Source: Unio delphinus
Taxonomy: Eukaryota; Mollusca; Bivalvia; Unionida; Unionidae
Reading direction: 5' to 3'
Assembly (NCBI GenBank): GCA_029339505.1
Contig: JAQISU010000155.1
Span: forward strand, 15,267,501 to 15,331,500
DNA: 64,000 nucleotides
Each line of letters starts with the position of its first letter. Within the stretch, counting starts at the first letter, position 1. Made by a program: the position numbers and the translations under genes. Positions 35,095 to 47,837 of this stretch are shown here, piece after piece. Below the pieces are notes generated by a model, which did no database searches, was not told the origin of the DNA, and saw only the letters and a program-made list of their open reading frames with translations.

Positions 35095-36250
35095 AAAGTC
35101 ACCTTAACATGACCCCTTGGCGATCTATGTCAGATTTTCACGTTGGACCAAAAAGGCTTCATAAGAAGTCGTCTGGTGGAAAACCCGTGTTGATATTACG
35201 TTCGGTTTTCGATGAGTAAACATAACAAGATTATCAATATATATATATGCAATTAGGGCCATAATCGATAACAGGTTCGAAACATTTCTTTCTTAGTTCC
35301 AGCTATATATACATCATAAGAAGTCATTTGGTGAGAGCATAATGTCGATATGGCCAACCATTTAGAAAATGTTGTGCTAACAATATTTCAAGATTGCCAC
35401 AGTGGAAGTCATATTAGACATCGGATCGGCACCATTTATATGTATGACTCCAAAACATAATAATTACACTTACAGTGAAATCCCAATCTGATATCAGTAT
35501 TCATCCAGAAGAAACAGTGATAATAAGAATTAAAGATGGATAAATTGGCTGGCATATTGAACTTAGGACCAACCAGGCATCAAACAAAGTTTTTTAATAA
35601 AAATCACATGTTGATATGACAATCCATTCAGGAGGAATAGATGAAACGATATTTTCAAAGTGGCCGCTCTTGTGACCATATTGGACATCAAACAGTCATC
35701 ATTGTTATTTCGACCAACTATAAATCATAAGAAGTCTTCTTGAAAAAACATTACTTTCCCTTGAGAATGATTAGCAATAATGCATTCAAAATCTAGCCAC
35801 TCTGGAGGCCATATTGGCTATATGATCAGTGCTATTTTCATTAAGATTAAATAGGCATAATAAGACGTCTTCTGGTGGATATCACGTGGCAATATTACAT
35901 TCCGTTCAGGAGGAGCAGCCAGATCAAAGTTGTCATGCTTTGGAGGATATGCTGGATATCAAATCGGCGATATTTTCATTTTAGAAATCATAAGAAGTCT
36001 TTTGGTCAAATTCCATTTTGATATAACCAACCATTTAGGTGGAGTAGAGATAATAAAGTTGTATAGATGAATGCTGTTGGCCATATTTGATATCAGATTG
36101 TCATAATGTTCATCTGGGATCAAGCAGACAAGATGTCTTTTGGTGAAAGCACCATGTCAATATGCCTTCTTATTTAGAAGACGTAGCGATAACAAGAGTA
36201 AGTGGTGGCCTTAATTAACATGAAATAGGCACAATTTTCATTTAGGCCCA
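35095..36250. repeat. Degenerate ~135-bp tandem repeat
   Basis: About seven or eight diverged units. Recurring phrases are ATCATAAGAAGTCTT, TTGGTGAAA, CATTCAGGAGGAATAG, GGCCATATTGG, ATCAGATCGGC-like and ATTTTCATT. Units vary widely, which indicates an old array. ORFs are short and inconsistent between units. Confidence 0.7.
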
Positions 36251-36392
36251 AAGAAACGATTGAATGAATGTGGGTGCAAACTTTCCTGGCAATTCTTCAA
36301 TTAGTTTATGAGAAATAACATTAACAATCTTGTGCTAATAGACGGACAGACGACGGACGACCTACAACAGTACATCCCATAAGCTCTTCTAA

Positions 36393-36690
36393 GCCCCGGG
36401 AGGTGAAGTGGTTTAAGGTGATCGTCTTTACAGATCACTGATATTTCACTTCTGTCCGCATGGGTTCGAGTCCCGGATCAGCCAACGTTGTAATATGAAA
36501 AATCTTGCCAGTAGGGTAAGTGATATCTTGCTGAAGTCTTCTTTCAACAAAGAAACTGGTCGCCATTTATGAAAAATGGAGCTCAACCTATTCAACCACA
36601 AACCCATAAGCTGGTATAACCTATGATTAGTCGAGCAAAACCTAACACTTATCAAATAGATGTAGTGCCCATCTACCATCCCCTATCCTG
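36393..36690 (+). repeat. tRNA-derived SINE, second family
   Basis: The head GGGAGGTGAAGTGGTTTAAG and the B box GGGTTCGAGTCCCGG are followed by a TCTTGCCAGTAG body, shared with the copy at 40246-40455. Confidence 0.7.
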
Positions 36691-36694
36691 CCTC

Positions 36695-37763
36695 CACCCC
36701 GCCTCCCCAAGCCGAAAAGCAAAATTTACTGTAAGGATCACCTTATTTATGTCATCTAGAGCAGCCTCCCTCTTGGATACTAGTTGGCCATACGCCTAAC
36801 CACCTGAAAAAAGAACCATAGAAAATAAACCAAACTGTCATCATGATAGGCAGATCACAAAAAATATCTTGATAATATAATCATGTCGCAAAATTATATA
36901 TTGAATTATGTTTTAGAAAATGCTGAAGTCTTTTTTTGTTAGTTCTTGTAAAGTTATAATCTAGCAGTAAAGCATGAAGTCGGTATAATAACGTCTACTA
37001 AAGTTGGAGAGAAACTAATCGCAAAATGTGTGGGGATTGGGGGATAGGGGTGATGATAGAGTAAGACATAATCGTGAAAAAAAGACTGTCAATAATGACC
37101 AAGAAAACAGAGAACGATACGTTTTTTATTGTTTACTGAAGAAATATGTTCAGAACAGATACACACATAGGCGCGAAGGATACTATGCGTTAAATGCGTG
37201 GTATTTATACCTTAAAGGTGGAAAAGAGCATGCGGAAAACCTTGAAGAAATATCCCTAGTCAGCACAAAACATTTGTACTGTAATATTTTCTTGCGGAAG
37301 AAAATGCAAGAGTAAAAATGTATGGTAAAGAATCAACAATTTTTTTCATAGCGAAATATTTTAAACTTTAACTTTGAATCTTGATTAACTGCGTACAAAA
37401 GAAGTATTTTATTTTGAAAAATTGCTTTCGTCACCCTGTCAATTCAAATCCTATATTGACCCTTAAACATCGCAGTTCAACAAAACGAAGGATATGTATC
37501 TCTTTTGCTCCGATTAATTGATTTGATCGAATATTGGCCTCCTTCTTTTAAATTACTAACTAGTCGATTAAGATTTTGTGTGATCTATTTTAATCCAAAT
37601 TTACACACTGTTCTGCACCCTTCCTGTTATTTCGGACTTTCCGATTTTGGGAAGACATTATTTAACATATTAATCAAATTTAATTAATTATCGATTGGTA
37701 GGTAGAAATTAATGAACGATTGTAAAATTGTATCGGTTCAAACATCAATATATGTGTGTGTAT

Positions 37764-37804
<41 letters not shown>

Positions 37805-38330
37805 CATGCGAAAGAGTATGTTGATAAAGAGCAGCTAAGAACTTGACTAATGCGCTGTTAGATATGACAAAACTATGAGCGAGTACTGATAAAATCGATA
37901 TGGATTACTGGTCCTTTTTATCAGACTATAATGTATATTGAATGAACAACTGAAGAATTCGAACACTCTTAAACTCCATTTATTGCTGTTGAATAGGTTG
38001 TATATTTAACGCGTGATTCGATAAACTGTTATCACTGTTGTGAAGAGGGAAGTAAATATCATACGACAGTAAATAACAAATGACGTGAAATAATTCATTA
38101 TACATCAGCATGATTATTCTTTAGTTTCATTCTTGACATATGTGGCTTGTAATTGTTTTTCAATAATAACAAGGAAATACACGACGTGAAACAATTTCAT
38201 TAAATGGTGCTGTTTCTCATATTGAAATATCTTCCGATAATCCGGATTATCATCTTGTACTGACCACTTTCATGTCCTCAAAATGAAAATAATTTGTAAA
38301 TCACAGCTCAAACTTGACAGAATAACATAA
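36695..38330. other. No gene seen; short GT run
   Basis: A GT microsatellite lies at about 37770-37800. A 95-codon Arg/Lys/Tyr-rich ORF (37028-37315, plus) has no family resemblance, splice context or promoter that I can support. Confidence 0.4.
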
Positions 38331-38334
38331 ATCA

Positions 38335-38605
38335 TAAAGAGACAAAATATAATATAATCTCATCTGGTTATAATAGAGATCAACGTGACGTATATCAGAA
38401 AGAGGCAAAATATAATATAATCACATCCAGTTATAATAGAGATGAACGTAACGTATATAATAAACAGACAAAATAGAATATGATCTTATCTAGTTGTAAT
38501 AGAGATCAACGTGACGTATATCAGAAAGAGACCAAATAGAATATATTCTCATCTAGTTATAATAGAGATCAGCGTGACATATATCAGAAACAAACAAGTG
38601 GAATA
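38335..38605. repeat. ~63-bp tandem repeat, four units
   Basis: Units share AATATAATCTCATCT, GTTATAATAGAGATCAACGT and GACGTATATCAGAAA. The array ends at a SINE tail. Confidence 0.85.
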
Positions 38606-38616
38606 TTATCTCATGT

Positions 38617-38710
38617 AGTGCTATACATCAATAAAAATTGCCAAACTGCAGACATCGTAGCAATATGGTTCAAATTGTTAAAGCTACGTTAAAAATGTAA
38701 ATCACATATA
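38617..38710 (+). repeat. SINE 3' end, first family
   Basis: The text TAGTGCTATACATCA to AAAGCTACGTTAAAAATG matches the tail of the SINE at 16640-16965. The head and body are missing. Confidence 0.75.
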
Positions 38711-39084
38711 CATACACACATACTCAAATATATGTTTTATATATGAATTGTTAATATTTACTTCGTTACTCGTAGTCAAATCTCCGATTGTTGGACACAT
38801 TTAATCCAGTGTTCAATTCGATCATCCATATATGGTCCCTCAATGGGTTCAAATGATTGACATTTTACATTTATAAATATATATATCTGTTTATGTGGAT
38901 TCGTTTCATTTTTATTTGTGAATTTTGTATGCTATTCCTTGTGTCGTTAACAAATCTTATTGATAAGAGTTAATTTATTTCATAACTCAATTTCTTATTA
39001 ACAATTAAGGTTGAACCGTCTGCATTGCCCCACAATAGGCTTACAGATGTAGAATATGGCTGACTCATTGTTGTATAGAACATA

Positions 39085-39605
39085 CCGCTACTGAATACAA
39101 GTTTTGTAGATGTTTTGTATCAGCACGTTTTGTCGCGGTTAGCAATACTTGCGGCTAAAAAACATCTACAAAACGTAGGTTGTGATGGTTAAGCGCTCAG
39201 CATCAAGATGAATAATATATAAAGGATAAAGTGTATATTTCTAGGACCCTAGGGAAGTTAGTCTCAATACATGTAAGTGTTATCGTGGCGCTTTGATAAT
39301 CATCTGTCATGGTATTTTATATTATCGGTATCTAGGAGATGACCGACAAAAGTTTCTTTAAGACATAAGATATTAATTGGTCGAATTTTTTTGCAAGGCT
39401 TACAGTGTTGAGGTAAGTGGAAATGATCGTGTGTTGGTTTATAATTGCCCTCTTCGTAACATTCCAGAACTGATGAAATTATTTTCACTCATATCACATT
39501 GACTTATGGACTTGTGCGAGTGTAATAGGGCAAAACGTTTGTAGATGTTTTGTATCAGCACGTTTTGTCGCGGCTAGCAATGCGTGCGGCTACAAAGCAT
39601 CAACG
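39085..39605. repeat. Two copies of a ~75-bp repeat around a SINE-tail fragment
   Basis: GTAGATGTTTTGTATCAGCACGT (quoted in part: TGTATCAGCACGTTTTGTCG) occurs at about 39105 and again at about 39540, each followed by TAGCAAT and TGCGGCTA. Between them, 39190-39330 is the reverse complement of 40530-40690. Confidence 0.7.
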
Positions 39606-39894
39606 TAGCTTGAGATGGTTAATCTCTCTTGTATGGAGGCATGCTTGGATTTTAATTTGGAAATGCGTCTGATTGAAATGTTAATGAAGGATCAGGTGGA
39701 GTAAATGACAAAGTAGAGACAAGCCAGAGACAAATATGGGAAAAGATTGTGCCATTTTAAATAGTGTCATATGTGATATTTTCCAGAATATTTAGTAATA
39801 AAGACGGACTAGAAAGAATCATTCCAACTTAGATGGGAGTGTTAACATTTTGGCGGTGAGAGAAAGTTACTTATGGTAGGCTAAGCTCATCATG

Positions 39895-39906
39895 GGGGGG
39901 GGGGGC
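39895..39906. repeat. Poly-G tract
   Basis: A run of about 12 G residues. Confidence 0.9.
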
Positions 39907-40170
39907 TCATAGACGAACTGCAATGTTTGGAGTAATGTACCTTGCGAAATTCGGCAGTTCAAAATTTTGTACCGAAAGGGGAGCTTGATGGACTATGAAG
40001 GAATTAAGAAGTATTTTTTCTCATGAAAACGTTGCCGAAGAAACCAGTGTCTGGATGGTTGAAAACACAGGAAAGAGAGCTTCATAGATATGGGAAAAAG
40101 GGAGCGAGTGTAGGAAAATCATACGGGAAAATTAGCTCCATACCTGTGTTTACACAGTGAGAAGGCATGC

Positions 40171-40175
<5 letters not shown>

Positions 40176-40246
<71 letters not shown>
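40176..40246. repeat. (AG)n microsatellite
   Basis: About 35 AG units. They abut a SINE. Confidence 0.95.
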
Positions 40247-40249
<3 letters not shown>

Positions 40250-40455
40250 GTCTAAAGCGTTACGGAACTGCTATGTCTAGGTTCCAGTCTCGGGCTCAAT
40301 ATGGGTATTCGATAACGCTTGCCAGTAGCTTCTTAAAAAGGCAATGGTTTTTTCCGGGATTTTCCCGGGTTCTTACCCCACCATTTATACTGGCCGCCAT
40401 GTATAGCCCATCTTGTGCTAGAAAATGGCGTTAAACCCTATAACAACAATAACCA
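40246..40455 (+). repeat. tRNA-derived SINE, second family, degenerate head
   Basis: CTGGTCTAAAGCGTTACGG is followed by TTCCAGTCTCGGGC, TTGCCAGTAG and CCCGGGTTCTTACCCCACCA. The 3' end GGCGTTAAACCCTATAACAA matches the reverse of the copy at 15868-16108. Confidence 0.7.
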
Positions 40456-40529
40456 CCATCCATTAATGGCATATTTTATTGTTTGATCAATCCGGGCTAC
40501 ACCAACGTGGTCGGTCATATCCTAGATAA

Positions 40530-40817
40530 CGAGAATAGAAAATACCATGACAGATGGGGATCATAGCGCCACCATAACACTTACATATATTGGGACTAAC
40601 TTCCGTAGGGTCCTAGAAATATACACTTTATATTTAATAAATATAAATATAATAATAAATAAATAAATATTTGATGCTGAGCGCTTAACGAGGCAGCTGT
40701 TATTAGCATTTTTATAAGTCTTTGATGTGAATATCCCGGGGTTCGAACCCACGATCTATCTATCGCATCCGAGACCGACGCTCTAACTATTAGGCCACCG
40801 GACCAGTCCATGTACAT
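40530..40817 (-). repeat. tRNA-derived SINE, first-family head with different tail
   Basis: On the minus strand it reads GGACTGGTCCGGTGGCCTAA (A-box side), then GGGTTCGAACCCCGGGAT (B box), then GCCTCGTTAAGCGCTCAGC. After that comes a tail with ACCCTACGGAAGTTAGTCCC that differs from the other first-family tails. The same tail lies on the plus strand at 39190-39330, so the pair forms an inverted repeat. Confidence 0.75.
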
Positions 40818-40995
40818 GTGCTAAAGGAATTAGTGGAATTTTGTTTATACAGCACAACATTTGCATACATGAGAAGGGCAATTACAAAACTATATAACTT
40901 ATTGACCAACAAGATCTATTTGTTAATCATCATGAATTTATGTCAGTAGTAAATTGTGGACTGATATTATAATATAACAATGTCCCATTTATTCG

Positions 40996-40999
<4 letters not shown>

Positions 41000-41026
<27 letters not shown>

Positions 41027-41076
41027 TGTATGTATGTATGTATGTATGTATGTATGTATGTATGTATGTATGTATG
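41000..41076. repeat. (ATGT)n microsatellite
   Basis: About 19 ATGT units. Confidence 0.95.
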
Positions 41077-41114
41077 AATGTGTGCATGTGTTAAAAAATG
41101 GTTTTAAAAAAACG

Positions 41115-41400
41115 ATAAACACCATTTTGGGGTCTGTAGATCACCCATTTCAGTACAATTTGTTTGGGTGACAGTTGATTAAATAAATGTGTGTAAGAGT
41201 TTACAATAACACTTGTGTGCGTGCTTTTGCTTTAGAAAAAAAATGTGTAAGACTTCTTGTAATGTTTATATGAAACACAGACCCCAAAATGGTGTTTATC
41301 CTTTTTTTTTACCATTCGTTTTTTCTTTCTTTCTTACTAAAACTTACACAAGTTTTTTTAAAGCAAAAGTACGCACACAAATTGTACTGAAATGGGTAAC
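41115..41400. repeat. Complex foldback (nested inverted repeats)
   Basis: Three blocks occur in both orientations. AAACACCATTTTGGGGTCTG lies at about 41118 and, inverted, at about 41280. ACCCATTTCAGTACAATTTG at about 41145 is inverted at about 41379. The block around GTGTGCGTGCTTTTGCTTTA at about 41215 is inverted at about 41355. A third copy of the first block lies at about 41487. It is probably a non-autonomous DNA transposon or a rearranged palindrome. Confidence 0.7.
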
Positions 41401-41509
41401 AGTAGATTATGCGATACTTTAGCCTGGAGTGTTTCAGAGATGGGCAGACATAGCTAACATTACTGGTAAATAAATACAAAACGTAGGACACCATTTTGGG
41501 GTCTGTTAT

Positions 41510-43570
41510 TTTTTGCGGTATGATAAGGACAACATTAATAAAGACCAACTCACATTACATATGAGAAATAGTCATTTTTTTCATTCATTCGTTCATTCAT
41601 TCATTCATTCATCAATTTTGAAAGAAGATAGTGCGATACTTATTGTCGATTTACTGCTTAACATTTTGCTGTGTATCGAAAATTTACGAGGCGTCCTGTA
41701 TTTCGCAGCACACGCTACCAACAATGTTGCAAAGTTTTCACAGATCTAAGGGTATGGAAAAGAAGCAGTACCAAAACTTGCCTTGTTCTATCGACAGTCT
41801 GAACTGAGAGAAATAGGTCGAACATTGTTACAATTGTTCTGAACGCATGTTTCGCTTTCAGAATTTAAAGTTAAAGTCACTCGCGCCATTCTTGAAAAAA
41901 TCCTGTATTTGTTGTCTTTTGGAAGAAGAAGAAAAAACGGTAGATCTAATGTTAGAATTGTTTTCTTGACACATTGCAGTGTGCAAAAATAGGATAAAGC
42001 TAAGATACCTGAATTGTACATGCTCAAGTAAACTCAAGATATTGTTTCATATAATGATTTACTAATAGAAGAAAAAATCGTTCTATAATTTTATGATGTA
42101 AGTGTTGAAAACGAATTTACATGACAGACGGAACAGTTTAGGTAATTATGGTGACTACAGCTCACAATTTTGGAGAGGTATCTTCAAAACAGGAACATAT
42201 GCCGTTAGATTGGTAGGACGGAGAGAGGGAGAGAATGTTATTCCTACTTTTAAATATATCACGACTCTATTACGCTTTGTATGGTATATTTTCCTTACGA
42301 AATTTCACACACATCTCACTGACATACTTATTACCTTAGGAAATACACCAATATTGTAAAATATTACAAGTGTGAATTGCAGACATAGCTTACTTAAATC
42401 ATTCTGTCAAAAACGTTTTGTGAAGATCTTTCAGAATAGTACATCCAAACATGTTTTGGTGTATTTCGCAATAAGACTGACATTTCCACGATGGTGCGAT
42501 TATTTGTGCATGAGTTTTACTGTTTGGAAAGTGACTAGTGGACAGGTACAGAAATACACGCCTTATCTTCTCGCTGTGAGAATAACAAGTGAAGCCGATT
42601 TGAAGCGAAGGTGGTGGAAAATATCGGTTTGCCAATGAAATCACTTAGAATGAGTGACGCATTGTTTGGTTCGAAATTTAAGGTAGGTAGTGTAGTTGTC
42701 AGGCGCAGAAAAAACACGTCTTATCTTGTCACTGTACTAAGAACGAGTGAGGGCATTTCGAAACTAATGGGGTAGAAAAAAAGTGTAGCCAATAAATTGC
42801 TTCTAAAGACTGGCGCATTGTTTTGCCTAGGCTCATGCATTGATTCAATTGCAGCGCAGACAGATTGGAGCGTGAACTTACAATCCCTTTGTTGCGCATT
42901 GTACCATTTCTTCATGACACATCAACTACTTAACTGCAATTATTGTTCGAGTTTTAAAACTGACGAAAAAATATTTTCTCACTTTGACAACCGAATTTAA
43001 CAAACGCAATGACGTGTAGAAATGTCTTTCACTTGGAGAAGGCATTGGATGTAATCTGACATGCACCAACACCTTGAAAAAAGTCTGAAAGAGAGAATTT
43101 TTAATTCAAAATTTAATTCTGTTCCAAATTGTTTGTGTTTTTAGAGAACATACCCAAACACTAATAAAGGGTGGAACGGGAAAGATACACATAATTTTTG
43201 TTGTTGATATTTCTGAAATAATGATGTGATATTCCTACAGTTCTTAGCCAGCTCTGTATGCTGGGACGGGTCTGTAGGATATCCACAAATATAGAAGTGC
43301 AGATTCTGGTCACGTTGCGAGTTTGTGCGTGTTTCGGAAAATGGTAAAATTCTGAAATTAATTTTTTCTTGACACTTAGGAAGTGAAGTACCTGTGCAAG
43401 TGTCAAAAGCTATAGTCACATAACGTTTGTACGGCTTGCAAACATTTACACTTTAGAAAATGTGAAGTATTGCAAGTTATTATCACAAACAGAACAGGGA
43501 CATAGGGTCTTGACAGTTGATGTTTATACACCTCCGCTCAACTTCACAACTTAACTTGCTCTGAATCATG
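41510..43570. other. No gene seen; short (TTCA)n run
   Basis: A CATT/TTCA tetranucleotide run lies near 41580-41613. Remaining ORFs (60-95 codons on both strands) overlap each other and show no recognisable motifs. Confidence 0.4.
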
Positions 43571-43580
43571 CTTTGGTCTT

Positions 43581-43703
43581 ATGAAAAATCGCCGTTGTAG
43601 GTGCAGCAACAGTAATAGGAGCAGGAGGAGACATCGTCGCTGTTGTCAAAAAAGGGGTAGTTTTTTTAAAGATGGGTTTATTTTTTTTAAAAATATCAAA
43701 TGA
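43581..43703 (+). other. Arg/Cys-rich short ORF
   Basis: A 40-codon ORF begins MKNRRCRCSNSNRSRRRHRR and becomes Phe/Lys rich. The strongly basic start is reminiscent of small DNA-condensing proteins, and it lies shortly upstream of the polymerase remnant in the same orientation. No homologue is recognised, and chance is a real alternative. Confidence 0.25.
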
Positions 43704-43978
43704 AAAAAGACGTGTGTTAAATCAGGGTTGGTAGATATCGCGGTCAACAGCAAAGTAGAAGTGACAAAGAGAATGAGACATCGAAGCCAAGTAGCATTGT
43801 TTTCTAGATGGAGTACGTACGTGTTCTAACAGCACATCGAAGGGTCGTCAGGATGTACGAGGTGTTTAGGACACACTATTGTCGTTTGCATAAGTCATCC
43901 AAGGCTTCCAAACTGTTAGACTTGCACTTGCCTGTGTGAAATGTACCAAATCATTATCATAACTAGAAGTACATAGGG

Positions 43979-43992
43979 GTATATATAAAGAG
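43979..43992 (+). promoter_or_regulatory. TATA box upstream of polymerase remnant
   Basis: GTATATATAAAGAG lies about 40-50 bases before the first polymerase codons near 44029, a plausible TATA promoter for the remnant. Confidence 0.45.
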
Positions 43993-44028
43993 AAACTTGG
44001 TTAAATCATTTCTGAATCAGTAATTGAG

Positions 44029-47000
44029 ATGAAACGATCGAAGAAGGTAAGAGGCAGTTACGTAACGTATCGCCTCACACACGTAAAAAAGTGCTCGCTC
44101 AAATCGGAGACATGAACGAACCTGAATCAATACCTTCCACGTCTGCGGGCAGAGCGAGAGAGCATATTCCAAACCAAAGTCCACCAGTATCAGCCGAAAA
44201 AATATTAGCACATTCGAGAGACGGAAAACGCTCGTCTAGAAAATTTAGAACTACGGCCTACAGGTACACGGTGAAAATTAAAGATTTCAATTCGGACGTA
44301 CCTATGGAGAAAGCAGAAGGGTTCATCGCCGATTTGTGGGATTCTTTGTTAACCTCACTGAAACTACGATGCTAATGCAAAGAAGACGATCGCTTGACAC
44401 TTTCCATTCATCACGACGGATTGAAGTCCCCTGTTTGGATCGAGTTTAGCAGTCCATCAGAATTGACACCTTCCAAAGTCATCCACAAGATTCAACATGT
44501 GCAACAATCGAACGACAAGTTTTACATCGCCGACGGAAAATCAACACTGTTCATGATCCACCTGTCTCTTCCCCAGGTGACAGGACGCAAAAAAGTATTT
44601 TTGGTCGACAACCTTCGCAACACCAAACTAAGCATCGTCCGAATTAACAATCCTCAAGACCAGATGTATTTAGCCCGTGCTGTCGTCGTGGGACGAACGT
44701 ATGCTAACAAGAACGACACGGCAAAATGGAAAAGAGCCTGGAAAACTATTCAACTATCGGACCGAGCCAAACAACGAAGTGAAGCAGAACTCCTGTTACA
44801 GCAAGCGGGGATATCCGAAGAAACCCCTTGCGGCATTTCAGAAATGCAAACATTGCAAGACATCTTGGCTTCACGGTACACGTTAAAAGTGCACCCTCAA
44901 GAAGTGCGTGGACCTCTTTTATTTCGAGGCAACGAGTTCAAACACGGAAAATACATTCACGTCTATCAGCACAATGAGCATTTTGATACCATTGCCAGCC
45001 CCGCTGGATTCCTGGGATACGGTTACCACTGTGAAAAATGTGACTATGGTTATAACAATCGAGAACAACACAAGCATTGAGGATCAAAATGCGAGTGATG
45101 TTTGACCTCTAAACCTTGTCTGGACAAAGGACAAGAAAGAGTGCATTGCCTTGTTTGTCAGCGCACTTTTGTCAGTCCTACCTGTTACCAACAACATTTG
45201 AAGATGCAAGGTTCACAGCAGAAAATTGCTTGTCAACTGCTAAGATTGTGCCTTTCTTGTGCACAAGGCATACGTACAAATAGTGCCAAGTTTCAAACTT
45301 GTCGAGGTAAGAAACGATGTCACATTTGTCGCCAAATCGTGGATTTGGAACACGAATGCTTCATTCAAAAATACCAACCCCAACAAGAAGATGACCAGAA
45401 GAAATGAAATTTTATCTTTTTTGATTTCGAATGCATGCAAGACACCGGTATTCACATTCCTAATTTCTGCGTGACTCACCGAGCGTGCGACAAGTGCATC
45501 CAAGATCCTATCTTTAATCATTGCTATCACTGTAGCAAGATTCCTGGAGGACGTGAAAAAATATTTCGAGGGTCAAACACCTTGGTCGATTTTGCCCAAT
45601 GGATCTTAAACCCCGTCGACGAGATGTGGAGTCAAGAGGACATAGAGCGTTACGGAGATTGTCATTGCCATGCCACGGTAATGGCTCACAATTTCTCGGG
45701 TTACGATGGGCAATTTCTGCTCAGATACTATACGGATCAAAGTACCGAACGTCCTAAAGTGACTTTGAACGGAGGCAAAATCATTTACATGCAAGTGGGA
45801 CAATTGCAGTTTAAAGATTCGATGAGTTACTTGGACATGCCTTTGAGTCGCATGCCTAAAACGTTTGGAATGCCAGAAATAGCTAAAGGTTATTTTCCGC
45901 ACTTTTTCAATACCGAAGCCAATCAACGTGACGTTCTACCCCATTTGCATGAGGTTCACTATTAAGGCCACCGACAACATGCGTACCGAACAACGAGGAG
46001 TTTTCTTCACTTGGTACCAGACTCACGCCTCGGACCCCTTCGACTTTCAGGAAGAAATGTTAAAGTATTGTCGATCTGACGTGGACATTTTACGACGTTG
46101 TTGTGGAAAATTTCAAGAATTCTTCATGGAGCACGGAGGGATCGATCCTTTGAAAGAAGCTTGTACCATCGCCAAAGCGTGTTCTTTAGTGTACCGCCAT
46201 CGATTCATGCCCGAACACACACTCGCTGTCATAAGCCCTCAAACGACGAACTTTGTCAAACGTCAATACTCGGTCAGAGCCCCACGCTGGTTATATTATT
46301 TGTGTCACAAGGAAAACAAATGTATCAAACACGGCCGCAACGGGGGAGGCGAAAAGGCTATCGAAACGTATTCGGTGGATGGCTGGGACTTAAAAACCCT
46401 CAGATCGTGTACGAGTTTAAAGGATGCTTATTTCACGAATGTCCCATGTCTTACCCTCAAAGTGACACCAAAAATCAGTTTTTACACCGGACCATGGAAG
46501 ACTTGTACCAGACTACTTGTCAGCGGCGTTTGAAGTTAGAACAGCAAGGATACCAAGTGGTGGAAATGTGGGAACATGAGTAAGATCACCGTTTGAAAAC
46601 CGATCCCAAGTTTAAACGCATTGCGGAAAGTTACAAGTTGGTGGACCCGCTGAACTCCCGGCATAGTTTGTACGGAGAACGAACGAATGCCACCTGTTTG
46701 CCGTACCAGTCGGACGAGGAGAAGGGAGAAGAAATCAAATACTTGGACGTGTGTTCGCTGTATCCTTATGTGTGCAAATATTGTCACTTTTCCGTAGGGC
46801 ATCCACAATTGATGACAGAACACATTGACCTGGACCACATTCGACAGTACGAAGGATTGATCAAGTGCAAAGTCTTGCCTCCTACGGACTTGTACCATCC
46901 TTTTCTACCTCACCATTGCCAAGGGAAACTGATTTTTCCTTTGTGTCGAACTTGTGCCGAAACGTGCAACCAAGACCGACCTTGTCAGCACAGCCAGGAA

Positions 47001-47231
47001 GAACGCGCCTTGACAGGAACTTGGGTTAGGGTAGAATTGTATAAAGCTTTGGACCTGGGATACCGACTGTTAGAAGTGCACGAAATTTACCACTTTCACA
47101 AGACACAACAATACCGCAAGTTCGACGAGACACGGATAGGTATCTTTGCAGACTACGTAGATGCCTTTTTGAAACTAAACCAAGAAGCTAGCGGCTATCC
47201 TTTCTCGCGAAACATTCAAGTACATTTATGA
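44029..47231 (+). pseudogene. Protein-primed DNA polymerase B (Maverick/adintovirus type), decayed and truncated
   Basis: The broken frames run in the right order for the long protein-primed PolB of Mavericks, adintoviruses and bidnaviruses. First is an N-terminal region (TLSIHHDGLKSPVWIEF, ARAVVVGRTYANK). A cysteine-rich zone follows (YHCEKCDYGYNNREQH, CLVCQRTFVSPTC, CHICRQIVDLEHEC). The exonuclease motifs are DFECM, AHNFSGYDGQFLL and YCRSDVDIL. Next come the endonuclease-like insert (YEFKGCLFHECP) and the palm motif A (DVCSLYPYV). The end is KLNQEASGYPF, so the template/nucleotide-binding motif B and the catalytic DTD of motif C are missing. Breaks are visible at about 44375, 45080, 45410, 45960 and 46580, some frameshifts and some stops. 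It cannot make a working polymerase. This polymerase is unrelated to the one in the two modules to its right. Confidence 0.9.
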
Positions 47232-47837
47232 CAGTCTGTTTTGAATGGATTTACCTTGAAGTTAAAGGCTTTGGATATAAACACAGTTATTTGTCTTTGG
47301 AGCTAGCGCATAAGGACATCAGAACCTTCAATCGGAATACTTTTGGACAGTTTTTATTTCTGTGAAATTATTAGTACATTTAGAAAAAATTGGAATTCAT
47401 ATCATACTGTAGTATATTATGCAGCACAATCCATGCAGGTGATCCACTCGGCTCTTGACAACTTTATTTATGAACACATATTTACTCCTGATAAGATCTA
47501 ATTTATATTTCAGATCAGAAAGAATAAAAACCGGTTTAATGCAGTAACGGTTGACAATTACCCACAGTTCTTGGGTTTAAGCTCATTATGCATACTTTAT
47601 TCTTACAAACAAAACAGTGACAGGTGAGAAACTAGCTCAATAATTACAAATCTACTGTTAACCAAAAATTTTCGAAAAAAAGATATACAGTGGGAATCTG
47701 TATGCATTTCCTAATTGCTAATTGCGACTAAAGTTAAATTTTTGTATGAACAGTAATCTTGAATTTCGACGCGGCCTGACCAGTTCTGCCGAACCAGGCA
47801 AGAATCAACAATTTATCTGCTTTCTTAAAATTTTCAC
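47232..47837. other. No gene seen
   Basis: AT-rich spacer between the polymerase remnant and the first inverted-repeat unit. No ORF has motifs. Confidence 0.4.

Noticed and set aside
37028..37315. 95-codon basic ORF as a gene
   Set aside because: No recognisable motif, promoter or neighbour; length is within chance for this AT-rich background.
42102..43419. Cluster of 60-95 codon ORFs on both strands
   Set aside because: They overlap one another, lack motifs and show no consistent coding signal.
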